DNA from: Candidatus Omnitrophota bacterium
Lineage (GTDB): Bacteria; Omnitrophota; Gorgyraeia; 2-02-FULL-51-18
Direction: 5' to 3'
DNA: 64,000 nt
Assembly (NCBI GenBank): GCA_022072175.1
Contig: JAJVIE010000003.1
Span: 430,598 to 494,597, forward strand
Below are positions 28,340-37,495 of the stretch, piece by piece. Under the pieces are notes generated by a model. It ran no database searches and was not told the DNA's origin. It saw only the letters and a list, made by a program, of their open reading frames with translations. The position numbers and the translations under genes are program-made. How positions within the stretch are numbered: the stretch's first letter is position 1; every line of letters starts with the position of its first letter.

Positions 28340-30328
28340 TCAGCCGAGGTTGCGGAGCTGGCGCTCCGCGTCGACGAGGTCGCGGTTGATCTTGTCGAAA
28401 GCCGCTCCGGCCGCCTCGCGCAGGCGCGCGGAGGCGTGCGGCGCCTGACGGATCTGCCGCAACAGCTGGATCACCATCCGGAAATACCGGATGATCTCAC
28501 CCTCGTCCACGTCCGTGTGTTCCGCAAGGTCCATGAAGCGGCACCCGCCCATCCACGCTTCGAGCGCTCGGGCCAGGTGGAAATGCGGATGCTTGGTGTA
28601 GGGCCACACGCGGTGCTGGGCCTCCTTCTGATGGACTCTCCGCAGGAAACGTTCCGCCTGCCGCGCCACGGCGACCATGTTGGGCGGCAGTTGGGGGCAG
28701 AACTGGTTCTTGCGCGGCTCGAACACGAGCGAGCACAAGAGGATGGACAGCCCCAGAGCGTCCAGCTGGTCGAGCGCGCCGCCTTCCATCATCTCCGAAA
28801 GAATGAGCTCATAGCCGTACATCCATGAGGCGAACTGGCCTTTCTGGGTCAGCCCGTCGGGTCCGGTGTGGCCGAGGTCGCGCAGGAGCGCGAGCTTGCG
28901 CTCGATCGCCGCCACACCGCGCTGGCGGCCCTTCTTGTTGGACTGGAAGTGATGGAACGACCTCGGGTAGATCTCGAGCAGGCGCTGGCCGAACTGCGCG
29001 TAGAGGTTGAGCAGTGTGGCGTAGCAGGAGTTGAACTGGCTCTCGATCGGCTCGGGCTGGCTGTACACGACCTTCTGCACCGTGGCTGCGGGGATCATGT
29101 GGGGGTTGACGCGCGAGTACACGTAGCCCTCGGCGTCCATGCCGCGCCGCCCGGCGCGACCGGCCATCTGGAAATAATCGCGCGTGCGCAGATAGCCGAA
29201 GTGCGTGCCGTAGAACTTGCGCAGTTCGTCGAACACCACGGCCTTGGCGGGCATATTGATGCCGATGGCGAAGGTCTCGGTGGTGAAGATCATCTTGATG
29301 AGGCGCGAGGTGAAAAGGCGCTCGATGACCTCCTTGAGCGTCGGCAGCATGCCCGCGTGGTGGAAAGCCACGCCCTTGTGTATCAGGCGCTTCATGTCCG
29401 CGGCGCTCGGCTCGCGCGAGAGCTCGAACCTGTCGAGCAGTTCGTCATAGGAGCGCGCGACCTGGACCCGCTCCTCGGGGGTGAGGAAGTCGAAGCGCTC
29501 CTGGTCCCAAGCCAGCTCCTCGGCGCGCCGCCGGCCGAACGCGAAGTACAGGCAGGGAAGGCGGCCTTTTTCGATCAGGTGCCGCACAAGGTCCTCGGTG
29601 CGGTTGGGGTGGGCTCGGAGCTGGCGCTCCCAGCGCTGTGGTCCGCCCCGGTGACGATGGGGAGGGCGATGACCGCCGCTGCGGTGACCGCCGTGCTCGG
29701 AGGGCCAGTTGTCACGGCCCATGTAGCCATCCCTGCGCAGCTCCCGGATGTCGTCGTAGATGCGGTTCTGGCACTGGAAGAGGTGTACGAGCGGCACCGG
29801 CCGGTGCGTCTCGATGATCACCTCGATCGGGTGGTCCAGGATGCCCCGGATCCACTCGGCGACCTCTTCGATGTTGGGGGCGGTGGCCGACAGCGCGATG
29901 AGCCGCACCTGCTCGGGGGAGAACATGATCGCCTCCTCCCAGACGGTGCCGCGCTCGGCGTCGTCCAGATAGTGCACCTCGTCGAAGATCACCCAGCGGG
30001 TGCTCTTGAGCCGCTCGGGGTCCTCGAAGAGCTGGTTGCGGTAGATCTCGGTGGTCATGATCACGATGGGGGCGTCGGGGTTGAGGCTGACGTCGCCGGT
30101 GAGGATGCCGACCTTGTCGGGGTAGCGGGCGGTGAAATCCCTGAACTTCTGGTTGGACAGCGCCTTGACCGGGGCGGTGTAGATGGTGCGTTCGCCGGCG
30201 GCGAGGGCCTTCTGGATCGCGTACTCGGCGATGGCGGTCTTGCCCGCGCCGGTGGGGGCGGACACGAGCACCGAGCGGTGCTGGTCGATGGCCGCGATGG
30301 CGCGAGCCTGGAACGGATCGTAGCGCAT
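28340..30328 (-). CDS. Ski2-like DEAD/DEAH-box RNA helicase
   Basis: 662 residues. Walker A is SAPTGAGKT (23-31), motif II is DEVH, motif III SAT, motif VI QMAGRAGRRG, and a C-terminal helical region resembles the DOB1/Ski2 helicase core. A His/Gly/Arg-rich insertion (HGGHRSGGHRPPHRHRGG) separates the two RecA domains. Role in RNA turnover is inferred. The frame extends upstream antisense to the amidase gene, but a TATACT (30340-30335) ends 6 nt before the ATG at 30328, fixing that start as probably leaderless. Confidence 0.88.
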   Translation of the reverse strand: MRYDPFQARAIAAIDQHRSVLVSAPTGAGKTAIAEYAIQKALAAGERTIYTAPVKALSNQKFRDFTARYPDKVGILTGDVSLNPDAPIVIMTTEIYRNQLFEDPERLKSTRWVIFDEVHYLDDAERGTVWEEAIMFSPEQVRLIALSATAPNIEEVAEWIRGILDHPIEVIIETHRPVPLVHLFQCQNRIYDDIRELRRDGYMGRDNWPSEHGGHRSGGHRPPHRHRGGPQRWERQLRAHPNRTEDLVRHLIEKGRLPCLYFAFGRRRAEELAWDQERFDFLTPEERVQVARSYDELLDRFELSREPSAADMKRLIHKGVAFHHAGMLPTLKEVIERLFTSRLIKMIFTTETFAIGINMPAKAVVFDELRKFYGTHFGYLRTRDYFQMAGRAGRRGMDAEGYVYSRVNPHMIPAATVQKVVYSQPEPIESQFNSCYATLLNLYAQFGQRLLEIYPRSFHHFQSNKKGRQRGVAAIERKLALLRDLGHTGPDGLTQKGQFASWMYGYELILSEMMEGGALDQLDALGLSILLCSLVFEPRKNQFCPQLPPNMVAVARQAERFLRRVHQKEAQHRVWPYTKHPHFHLARALEAWMGGCRFMDLAEHTDVDEGEIIRYFRMVIQLLRQIRQAPHASARLREAAGAAFDKINRDLVDAERQLRNLG

Positions 30329-30334
30329 GCGTTC

Positions 30335-30340
30335 AGTATA
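30335..30340 (-). promoter_or_regulatory. -10 box of the Ski2-like helicase (leaderless)
   Basis: TATACT on the minus strand, 6 nt before the ATG at 30328. On the opposite strand TATAAA (30363-30368) could serve the amidase gene. Confidence 0.6.
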
Positions 30341-30381
30341 CAGCGGAGGCGGGCGTCTGTGGTATAAATGACGCAGACAAC

Positions 30382-31440
30382 GTGCGTATCCCGACGCTTG
30401 CGACCCTCTTGATCTGCCTGTCCGCCGGGTCGGCCTCGTGTCCCGAGGCCGCCGCGGGGTCGGGAGGCGTGTCCTTAAGAGAACGCGCCGCGCTGACGGG
30501 CGTTCCGTACCGCTATGACGCCGCGCGGCGCTTGGCATGGATCGGCCAGGCGGAAGCGGAGACCGGGTTTCTGGTCGGCAGTCGCTACGTCTGGGTCGGT
30601 GGACGTCTGCGGCGCTTGAACGCTCCGGCCGCTCTGGCTCCGGACGGTATGGACGTAAGAGTGCCTGTCGACGCGGAGCCGTATCTGCCCGCCGTCCACC
30701 CGGCACCGAAGAGCGCAGGAGCCGCCGCGCCGGAGCGCGCGTTCACGGTGATGGTGGATCCCGGGCACGGAGGCAAGGATCCCGGCGCCAAGACGCCGGA
30801 CGGCGGTCTCGAAAAAGACATCGCCCTGCGCATCTCGCTCGAGATCGCCGCCAAGCTCCGCGAGCGGGGACTGCGCGTTCTGATGACCCGGCGTACCGAT
30901 GAGTGGGTGGAGCTCGAGCGGCGGCCGCAGTTGGCCAACGAGCATGGCGCCGACCTGCTGGTCAGCGTCCACGCCAACGCATCGGAGAGCCCCTCGCTCG
31001 GCGGTTTCGAGATCTACTATCTGTCCGAAGAGGTGGACGACACGGCGCTTGCTGAGAGCCGGGCGCGTGATCGCGCGCCGCGTACGCCGTCGGGCGCTTA
31101 TGCCTCAGGCGGAGCCGCGCGGACCATCGTATGGGACCTGGTGGCCTCCGAGAACAGGCGCCGGTCCGCGGGTCTGGCCGAGGGCATCACGCGGGAGGTC
31201 GGGGGAGCCGTGACCACCGAGGCCCAGCGCGTACGTCAGGCGCAGTTCAGGGTGCTCAAGCTCGCGGACTGTCCGGCGGTGCTCGTGGAAGCCGGGTACC
31301 TGACGCATGACGGCGATCAAGCGCGTCTGACCGACCCTGAGTATCTGGGGCGGCTGACGGACGCCATCGTGGCGGGATTGGGCAACTATATCGACACGCT
31401 GCGCTCTCCGGGCGCGGCGTCGGCGGAAAGGGATCGATGA
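30382..31440 (+). CDS. N-acetylmuramoyl-L-alanine amidase (Amidase_3)
   Basis: Cleaves the stem peptide from muramic acid in peptidoglycan. 352 residues: GTG start and signal peptide (about 1-23), an N-terminal domain of about 90 residues, then Amidase_3 with zinc ligands in VMVDPGHGGKDPG, EKDIALRIS and VSVHANAS, and the catalytic glutamate in VLVEAGYLTH. Shares an ATGA overlap with murI, linking wall turnover and precursor supply. Confidence 0.9.
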   Translation: MRIPTLATLLICLSAGSASCPEAAAGSGGVSLRERAALTGVPYRYDAARRLAWIGQAEAETGFLVGSRYVWVGGRLRRLNAPAALAPDGMDVRVPVDAEPYLPAVHPAPKSAGAAAPERAFTVMVDPGHGGKDPGAKTPDGGLEKDIALRISLEIAAKLRERGLRVLMTRRTDEWVELERRPQLANEHGADLLVSVHANASESPSLGGFEIYYLSEEVDDTALAESRARDRAPRTPSGAYASGGAARTIVWDLVASENRRRSAGLAEGITREVGGAVTTEAQRVRQAQFRVLKLADCPAVLVEAGYLTHDGDQARLTDPEYLGRLTDAIVAGLGNYIDTLRSPGAASAERDR

Positions 31441-32345
31441 AGAACGGCAAAAGAGGCGCTGAGGCGCCCATCGGGATCTTCGACTCGGGCATCGGAGGGT
31501 TGACGGTGCTCAAGGAACTGCGGCGGGAACTGCCGTCGGAGGACGTGGTGTACTTCGGCGATACGGCGCACCTGCCGTACGGCACCAAGTCCAAGGAGAC
31601 CATCACGCGGTTCTCGCTCGACAACGTCCGTTTCCTGCGCGCTCAGGGCGCCAAGATGGTCGTCGTGGCCTGCAACACCGCCTCGTCGCTATGCCTGGAC
31701 GTGCTCAAAGAGAGGTTCGATGTGCCGGTCATCGGCGTCATCGAGCCGGGCGCCCGTCAGGCGCTGTCGGTCACGCGCAACGGCCGCATCGGCATCATCG
31801 GCACCAAAGCCACCATCGGCAGCGGCTCGTACGAGGCCTGTCTCAAGCGCCTGGATCCGCGGGTCAAGGTCTACAGCGAGGCCTGCCCGCTGTTCGTGCC
31901 TCTGGTCGAGGAGGGGTGGCTCGACGGCGACATCACCCAGCGGGTGGCGCGCTCGTACCTGGAACCGCTCCGGTCGTTCAAGATCGACACGCTCATCCTC
32001 GGGTGCACCCACTATCCGCTCCTGGCGCGAGTCATCCAGAAGACCATGGGTTCCCGGGTGCGCCTGGTCAACTCCGCGGAGGAGACCGCCAAGGAAGCGC
32101 GTCAGCTCATCGTCCGGCTCAAGCTGCGCAGAGAAGGTCGGCCCGCTCAAGCGGACATGAGGTTCTATGTCTCCGATGAGCCCGAGCAGTTCCGGGTCTC
32201 GGGCGAGCGTTTCCTGGGGCGCCCGGTGCAGTCCGTTGCCAAGATCGGTGATCACCTCGCTCCGGCGCGCGCTTCCTCGCGCCGCACCACGGAGACCGCG
32301 TCCATCGCGGAGCTGTTGACCGGACATGTACGAGATCGCTCTTGA
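31437..32345 (+). CDS. murI: Glutamate racemase
   Basis: Makes D-glutamate for peptidoglycan. 302 residues. The two catalytic cysteines are in VACNTASS and GCTHYPLL, and the N-terminal GIFDSGIGGLTVLKEL is diagnostic. The C-terminal tail of about 35 residues is longer than usual. ATGA overlap with the amidase upstream and a 20-bp overlap with queD downstream. Confidence 0.95.
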   Translation: MKNGKRGAEAPIGIFDSGIGGLTVLKELRRELPSEDVVYFGDTAHLPYGTKSKETITRFSLDNVRFLRAQGAKMVVVACNTASSLCLDVLKERFDVPVIGVIEPGARQALSVTRNGRIGIIGTKATIGSGSYEACLKRLDPRVKVYSEACPLFVPLVEEGWLDGDITQRVARSYLEPLRSFKIDTLILGCTHYPLLARVIQKTMGSRVRLVNSAEETAKEARQLIVRLKLRREGRPAQADMRFYVSDEPEQFRVSGERFLGRPVQSVAKIGDHLAPARASSRRTTETASIAELLTGHVRDRS

Positions 32346-32709
32346 GGGGTCGTTCTCAGCGGCGCACGCCCTGCGGCTCTACGACGGCAGTCTGGAGCCG
32401 AGGCACGGGCATGACTTCAAGGTCCGGGTGGTGCTCGGCGCTCCGACGCTGGACGGCATCGGGGTCGTCGCGGATTTCGAGGAGATCAAGCCGGTGTTGA
32501 TGCGCCTGTTGGCCCGTTATGACGGTAAGGACCTCAATCAGCACGCGGATTTCGGTCAGCCGGATTGGAACCCCTCCACAGAGAACATCGCGCGTCGCGT
32601 CTGCTTGTCGCTCGAGAAGGAGTTGGGGCGTTCGCGCGCCCGCGTGCGCCGTGTCACGGTCTGGGAGACGCCCGACGCCAGCGCGACCGTCGACGGGAGC
32701 GGAGCGTGA
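32326..32709 (+). CDS. queD: 6-carboxytetrahydropterin synthase-like protein (QueD family)
   Basis: Family enzyme of queuosine precursor synthesis. 127 residues. Zinc-site histidines are H14/H15-type FSAAHAL and RHGHDF. The usual catalytic Cys of the CxxxHGH motif is replaced (LEPRHGHDF), which raises doubt about the standard reaction. Downstream queE overlaps by GTGA, supporting a deazaguanine role. Start ATG lies inside the end of murI. Confidence 0.82.
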   Translation: MYEIALEGSFSAAHALRLYDGSLEPRHGHDFKVRVVLGAPTLDGIGVVADFEEIKPVLMRLLARYDGKDLNQHADFGQPDWNPSTENIARRVCLSLEKELGRSRARVRRVTVWETPDASATVDGSGA

Positions 32710-33455
32710 GTCTCTGGGGCGCGCGCCCGCGCCGCTTGACCGATCGCTCGACGTCCACCGAGATCAGCGAGGTGTTCTCCTCTCTGCAGGGCGAGGGTCC
32801 CTATCTGGGCGTGAAGCAGATCTTCGTGCGCCACGGCCGATGCAACATGCACTGCGGCTACTGCGATGAGCTGGAGAAGATGCGGGAGGAGCGCTTCGAC
32901 ATCGTCACGCTCGAGGAACTGTGTTCCCGTATCGACGCGCTCGAGATGGAGCGCGGACCGCATCACTCGGTCTCTCTCACCGGCGGCGAGCCGCTGGCCT
33001 ATGCGCCGTTCCTGCGCAACCTCCTGCCGCGCCTCAAGGAGAAGGGCTATCGCACCTACCTCGAGACCAACGGCACCCTGCCGCGGGAGCTGGAGAGCGT
33101 CCTCAGGTGGTGCGACATCATCGCGATGGACCTCAAGCCGCCGACGAGCACGGGGGACAGGGCTTTCTGGCAGGAGCACAGGGCTTTTCTCAAGACCGGC
33201 CTGGCCCGCGAGCTCTTCGTCAAGGTCGTGGTCACGCCGGAGACGGGCGTGGAAGAGATCGCACGTTGCGTTGATCTCGTGGCCGACGTCAATCCGCATG
33301 TGCCGTTCATTCTGCAGCCCTTGACCGCCGCGGGGTCCGGTCCCGACAAGGCCGCCATGGCGCTCATCGAGTCAGAGCTCTTCGACATCGCCAAGTCGCG
33401 CTTGAGCGACGTGCGCGCCATCGCTCAGATGCACAAGATCTGGGGTGTGCGTTAA
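32706..33455 (+). CDS. queE: 7-carboxy-7-deazaguanine synthase (radical SAM)
   Basis: Radical SAM enzyme that contracts carboxytetrahydropterin to 7-carboxy-7-deazaguanine in queuosine/preQ0 synthesis. 249 residues from a GTG that overlaps the queD stop. The cluster motif is C46-C50-C53 (GRCNMHCGYCD), preceded by the substrate motif SLQGEGPYLGVKQIFVR, with SLTGGEPL for SAM binding. No queC or queF is in the window. Confidence 0.9.
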   Translation: MSLWGARPRRLTDRSTSTEISEVFSSLQGEGPYLGVKQIFVRHGRCNMHCGYCDELEKMREERFDIVTLEELCSRIDALEMERGPHHSVSLTGGEPLAYAPFLRNLLPRLKEKGYRTYLETNGTLPRELESVLRWCDIIAMDLKPPTSTGDRAFWQEHRAFLKTGLARELFVKVVVTPETGVEEIARCVDLVADVNPHVPFILQPLTAAGSGPDKAAMALIESELFDIAKSRLSDVRAIAQMHKIWGVR

Positions 33456-33630
33456 CGAACTGTTATCCGCAAAGGGCAGGTTCCGGTGCGGGGGCGCAAA
33501 GACGGGGCATTGCAGATAGCGGTTCCCAAGCTTGCGGTTTGAAGTCCGGAAGCCGTAACGATGGTCCCATGATCAACGAAGTAGGCGTGACGGTCCTCAA
33601 CAACAGCGGCGCGTTAGCACGAGCTCGATC

Positions 33631-33813
33631 ATGAAAAAGATCGTTTGGGTTGAATTGATCTTGCTGTTCGCATCCATCCTGATATTCAGGAGCGTCTGGA
33701 TCTTCTTGGACACGTTCGCCTGGGCTTCCTCCGGCGTAGGGCTGGCGATACTGTTGATGGTCGGGCTGGTGGCGTCGGTCTGCGCGTTAAGAGAGATCAA
33801 CAGGGGTAGTTGA
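33631..33813 (+). CDS. Small two-TM membrane protein
   Basis: 60 residues, two hydrophobic helices (about 5-25 and 34-53) and a short basic tail. No family recognised. A 21-codon open frame (33569-33634) ends in an ATGA overlap with it and could be a leader, but has no ribosome binding site. The 175 bp before it (33456-33630) hold nothing else recognisable. It ends 1 bp before the exchanger gene, so they probably share a transcript. Confidence 0.5.
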   Translation: MKKIVWVELILLFASILIFRSVWIFLDTFAWASSGVGLAILLMVGLVASVCALREINRGS

Positions 33814-33814
33814 A

Positions 33815-34894
33815 GTGGACTGGGTGTGGTTCTTTGCCGGCCTGTCGATCCTGATCGTTGGCGCGGAAATGCTGGTCCGCGGCGGCGCTTCGTTCGCGGC
33901 TCGGGTCGGTGTGTCTTCACTGGTGATCGGTCTGACCATCGTGGCTTTCGGCACCAGTTCGCCGGAGGTCGTTGTCAGCGCCAAGGCGGCTCTTTCCGGC
34001 GACTCTGAGATCGCCATCGGGAATGTCGTCGGCAGCAACATATTCAACGTGCTGTTCATACTTGGCGTTTCGTCCCTCATCCGTCCGCTCCAGGTCTCCC
34101 GGCAATTGGTCAGATTCGACGTTCCGGTCATGATCGGGACGTCCATCCTGGTCTTGGCGCTGTCTCTGGATGGGGTGCTCGGCAAGACGGATGGGCTGAT
34201 CCTCCTGGCGGGCATCGTCGTTTATACCGTCACGGTCATCCGTTCGGCCAGGAAAGAAACGAATACGGGCGTTCTGAGAGAGTATGAATCCGAATACGGG
34301 CTGAAACAGAGAGCGGGGTCGTGGTTAAAGGACGTTGTTCTGATCGCCGCCGGCCTCTCAGCGCTCGTTCTCGGTGCCCGCTGGTTCGTCGAGGGCGCGG
34401 TGGGGATCGCCAGGAGCCTCGGGATCAGCGAGCTGGTCATCGCTCTTACCATCGTGTCCGCGGGAACGTCGATGCCGGAAGTCGCCACTTCGATCATGGC
34501 GTCGATCCGCAAGGAACGGGACATCGCGGTCGGAAACGTCGTTGGGAGCAATATCTTCAACGTCTTGGTCATCTTGGGCATCGCGAGCCTATTGGCCAAG
34601 GGGGACGGTCTTGTGGTGGCGCCGGGCGTTATCGACTTCGATCTTCCGGTGATGATCGCTGTCGCCGTGGCCTGCCTGCCCATTTTTTTTACAGGACGCA
34701 CGATCGCCAGATGGGAAGGGGTGGTTTTCGTATTCTATTACGCGGCCTACGTCCTTTTTCTGGTCCTCAGATCATCCGAACATGACCAGCTCCCTCGCAT
34801 GAGCAGTGCGATGATGTCCTATGTCGTACCGATCACCTTGCTCACTGCGGCCGTCATCTCTTTTCAGTCACGCTCAGGGAAGAGCGCCGAATGA
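33815..34894 (+). CDS. CaCA-family sodium/calcium exchanger (YrbG-like)
   Basis: 359 residues, about ten TM helices in two inverted halves. The alpha repeats are clear: GTSSPE with GNVVGSNIFN in the first half, GTSMPE with GNVVGSNIFN in the second. Transports Ca2+ or another cation against Na+ or H+ across the inner membrane. GTG start. Overlaps tspO by ATGA. Confidence 0.93.
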   Translation: MDWVWFFAGLSILIVGAEMLVRGGASFAARVGVSSLVIGLTIVAFGTSSPEVVVSAKAALSGDSEIAIGNVVGSNIFNVLFILGVSSLIRPLQVSRQLVRFDVPVMIGTSILVLALSLDGVLGKTDGLILLAGIVVYTVTVIRSARKETNTGVLREYESEYGLKQRAGSWLKDVVLIAAGLSALVLGARWFVEGAVGIARSLGISELVIALTIVSAGTSMPEVATSIMASIRKERDIAVGNVVGSNIFNVLVILGIASLLAKGDGLVVAPGVIDFDLPVMIAVAVACLPIFFTGRTIARWEGVVFVFYYAAYVLFLVLRSSEHDQLPRMSSAMMSYVVPITLLTAAVISFQSRSGKSAE

Positions 34895-35388
34895 CGCGGC
34901 TTGGGGATCGCCGGGCACGAGCGATCCTTCTGCCCGTTTTCATAGCGGTCTGCCTTGCTATCGGCTGGCTGGGGGGTGTCGCCACGGGATCATCGAGGGC
35001 AGACTGGTATGCCGATCTTCTAAAGCCGCCCCTTAACCCCCCTGATCGGGTCTTCGCGCCGGTCTGGGCGATCCTCTATATCTTCATGGCGGTAGCGGGT
35101 TGGCGACTGCTGATCCTGCGCAACCCTTGTAGCAACAATTCACTCAGGGCCCTGTTCGCCGCTCAGCTGGTTCTGAACGGTGTGTGGTCGTTCTTGTTCT
35201 TCGGAGCGCGCAGTCCTCTGGCCGGACTGGTCGATATCCTGGCGCTCTGGGCTTGTCTTCTGATGTTGATCCGAACAGCCTGGGTCAAGGATAGGGTTTC
35301 CGGGTATCTTCTAGCCCCGTATTTTCTGTGGGTCAGCTTCGCGGCTTATCTCAACGCGGGGATCTGGTGGTTGAACCTCTCAAGATGA
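34891..35388 (+). CDS. tspO: TspO/MBR family membrane protein
   Basis: 165 residues, five TM helices. Conserved features include PPLNPPDRVFAPVWAILYI, LNGVWSFLFFG and the terminal WVSFAAYLNAGIWWLN. TspO proteins bind porphyrins and take part in stress responses. Coupled by ATGA to both neighbours. Confidence 0.92.
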   Translation: MTRLGDRRARAILLPVFIAVCLAIGWLGGVATGSSRADWYADLLKPPLNPPDRVFAPVWAILYIFMAVAGWRLLILRNPCSNNSLRALFAAQLVLNGVWSFLFFGARSPLAGLVDILALWACLLMLIRTAWVKDRVSGYLLAPYFLWVSFAAYLNAGIWWLNLSR

Positions 35389-36884
35389 AGATCCTTCTCA
35401 CCGGAGCTTCCGGCTATGTCGGGGGGCGCCTCCTCAAGAAGCTCGAAGGCAGTGGCTATGCCGTGCGCTGTGTGGCCAGGCGGCCCGAGTTCTTGAAAAA
35501 TTCCATCGGACCAGCGACCGAGCTCGTTCAAGGCGACCTCCTCGACCGGGATTCGATGCAGAAGGCCCTGGCGGGGGTCGATGTGGCCTATTATCTGGTC
35601 CATTCGATGGGCAGTAAGGGGGTTTTCGAACAGGAAGAGAGGATCTCCGCGGCCAATTTCGCGTCAGCGGCCAAGGATGCCGGTATCAAGAAGATCATCT
35701 ACCTGGGCGGGATCAGCCATGGGAACGAACTGTCGGCTCACCTGAAGAGCCGGCAGCAGGTCGGCGCCATTCTGCGTGAGTCAGGCGTGCCCGTGATCGA
35801 GCTCAGGGCATCCATCATCATCGGATCGGGCAGTCTTTCGTTCGAGATGATCCGAGCTCTCATGGAAAGACTTCCGGTCATGACCACCCCCAAATGGGTC
35901 AACGTCATGGCCCAGCCGATCTCGATCGAGGATGTGATCGCGTACCTTCTCGGATCGGTCGAGCTACCGGCCCATGAAAGCCGTACCTTCGAGATCGGCG
36001 GGCCCGACAGGATGTCCTATCTGGACCTGATGAAAGAATATGGCCGCCAAAGAGGCTTGAGGCGCCTCATCGTTCCGGTGCCCGTGCTGTCCCCCGGATT
36101 GTCGAGTCTTTGGCTCGGGCTGGTGACGCCCTTGTACGCGCGGGTCGGAAGGAAGCTCATCGAAAGCATCCGACACGAAACGACCGTTCACGATAGCGAG
36201 GCTCTCCGCGTCTATTCCGTCAAGCCCATGCCGATCCGCGAAGCCATTGAGCGCGCGCTGAAGAACGAGGACCAAGAGTTCGCCCTGACGCGCTGGTCGG
36301 ATTCCTCGTTGTTGGTGGCTCGCCGTAATTGGGGTGGAGCCCGCTTCGGGAGCAGGCTTATCGACTCGCGGCGCAGAGAGGTGCCGGTCGATAGCCGCAA
36401 AGCGTTCGCCGTCATCGAAAGCATCGGCGGCAAGAACGGCTGGTATCATGCCGACCTGCTGTGGCGCTTGAGAGGGACGCTGGATGTCCTTGCCGGCGGG
36501 GTCGGGATGCGTCGCGGCCGCAGGGATCCCCGCAAGCTGAGGGTGGGTGACGTGGTCGACTGTTGGAGGGTGGAGCGTTACGAGGCCGGCAGGAACCTGC
36601 GCTTGAGCGCGGAGATGAAACTGCCGGGAAGGGCCTGGTTGGATTTCGAGGTCCAGCCGGACCCGCGGGGATGCGTGGTCACCCAGACCGCGCTTTTTGA
36701 CCCCGTAGGGTTGTCGGGACACTTGTACTGGTATCTCGTGTGGCCCTTACACCAGTACGTGTTCGAGGGGATGTTGCGCGGGATCGCCCGGCGCTGCCTT
36801 GATGCCGATCAGGGCAATGCTCTTGACCGGTATGATAGAACAGCTTCATCCGGACAGGTGTCCGGGACCGGAGGTGTCGAGTGA
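35385..36884 (+). CDS. NAD(P)-binding SDR-type protein with DUF2867
   Basis: 499 residues. The N-terminal atypical short-chain dehydrogenase domain (about 1-300) has the Rossmann motif TGASGYVGGRLL and a DLLD motif. A C-terminal DUF2867 domain (about 310-480) resembles a START-like lipid-binding fold. The substrate is unknown. ATG in an ATGA overlap with tspO; GTGA overlap with rdgB. Confidence 0.88.
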   Translation: MKILLTGASGYVGGRLLKKLEGSGYAVRCVARRPEFLKNSIGPATELVQGDLLDRDSMQKALAGVDVAYYLVHSMGSKGVFEQEERISAANFASAAKDAGIKKIIYLGGISHGNELSAHLKSRQQVGAILRESGVPVIELRASIIIGSGSLSFEMIRALMERLPVMTTPKWVNVMAQPISIEDVIAYLLGSVELPAHESRTFEIGGPDRMSYLDLMKEYGRQRGLRRLIVPVPVLSPGLSSLWLGLVTPLYARVGRKLIESIRHETTVHDSEALRVYSVKPMPIREAIERALKNEDQEFALTRWSDSSLLVARRNWGGARFGSRLIDSRRREVPVDSRKAFAVIESIGGKNGWYHADLLWRLRGTLDVLAGGVGMRRGRRDPRKLRVGDVVDCWRVERYEAGRNLRLSAEMKLPGRAWLDFEVQPDPRGCVVTQTALFDPVGLSGHLYWYLVWPLHQYVFEGMLRGIARRCLDADQGNALDRYDRTASSGQVSGTGGVE

Positions 36885-37495
36885 ACAGGCGGGTCCGCGA
36901 GGTCGTGATCGGTTCTCACAACAAGGACAAGGCCAAGGAGCTGGCGGGGCTTCTACGCGGAACGGGCATACGGGTGCTGACGCTGGCCGATTTTCCCGAT
37001 TGTCCGGAGGCGGTGGAGAGCGGGCGCACGTTCGAGGCCAACGCCCGCATCAAAGCCCGCCTGTACTCCAAGCACACGCGGCGCCTGACGCTGGCCGACG
37101 ACTCCGGTCTCATGGTCAACGCGCTCAACGGCAAGCCCGGGGTGTACTCGGCCCGCTTCGCGGGGGAGCGGTGCACCTACGCGGACAACAACCGCAAGGT
37201 CCTGGAGCTGCTGCGGGGTCAACCGCGGCCCAAGCGCGGGGCCAAGTTCGTGTGTGTGGTGGCGCTGTACGACTCGGGCCGAGCGGTGGGAGTGGTCCGG
37301 GGTGTCTGCTCGGGGCGCATCGCTGTCGCCGAGAAGGGACGCCACGGGTTCGGCTATGATCCGGTCTTCATCCCCTCGGGACAGGCGCGGACGTTCGCTC
37401 AGCTGGGTCCGCGCGGCAAGGCCCGCGTGAGCCATCGCTCAAGGGCTCTGCGCCGGGCGCTCCGCAAGATCCTCTCTTACCGCCCGCCGCTCTGA
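36881..37495 (+). CDS. rdgB: Non-canonical purine NTP pyrophosphatase (RdgB/HAM1)
   Basis: Removes dITP, dXTP and ITP from nucleotide pools. 204 residues. Motifs: VIGSHNKDKAKEL, LADDSGLMVNALNGKPGVYSAR, and GFGYDPVFIPSGQARTFAQL. GTG start in a GTGA overlap. Converges on the AsmA-like gene with a 19-bp overlap. Confidence 0.94.
   Translation: MNRRVREVVIGSHNKDKAKELAGLLRGTGIRVLTLADFPDCPEAVESGRTFEANARIKARLYSKHTRRLTLADDSGLMVNALNGKPGVYSARFAGERCTYADNNRKVLELLRGQPRPKRGAKFVCVVALYDSGRAVGVVRGVCSGRIAVAEKGRHGFGYDPVFIPSGQARTFAQLGPRGKARVSHRSRALRRALRKILSYRPPL

Noticed and set aside
28868-30367. 499-codon plus-strand frame antisense to the Ski2-like helicase
   Set aside because: Low-complexity Val/Leu/Gly/Asp product; the helicase motifs on the other strand are unambiguous.
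33569-33634. 21-codon frame before the two-TM membrane protein
   Set aside because: Despite the ATGA overlap it has no ribosome binding site and no recognisable product; not enough to call a gene.
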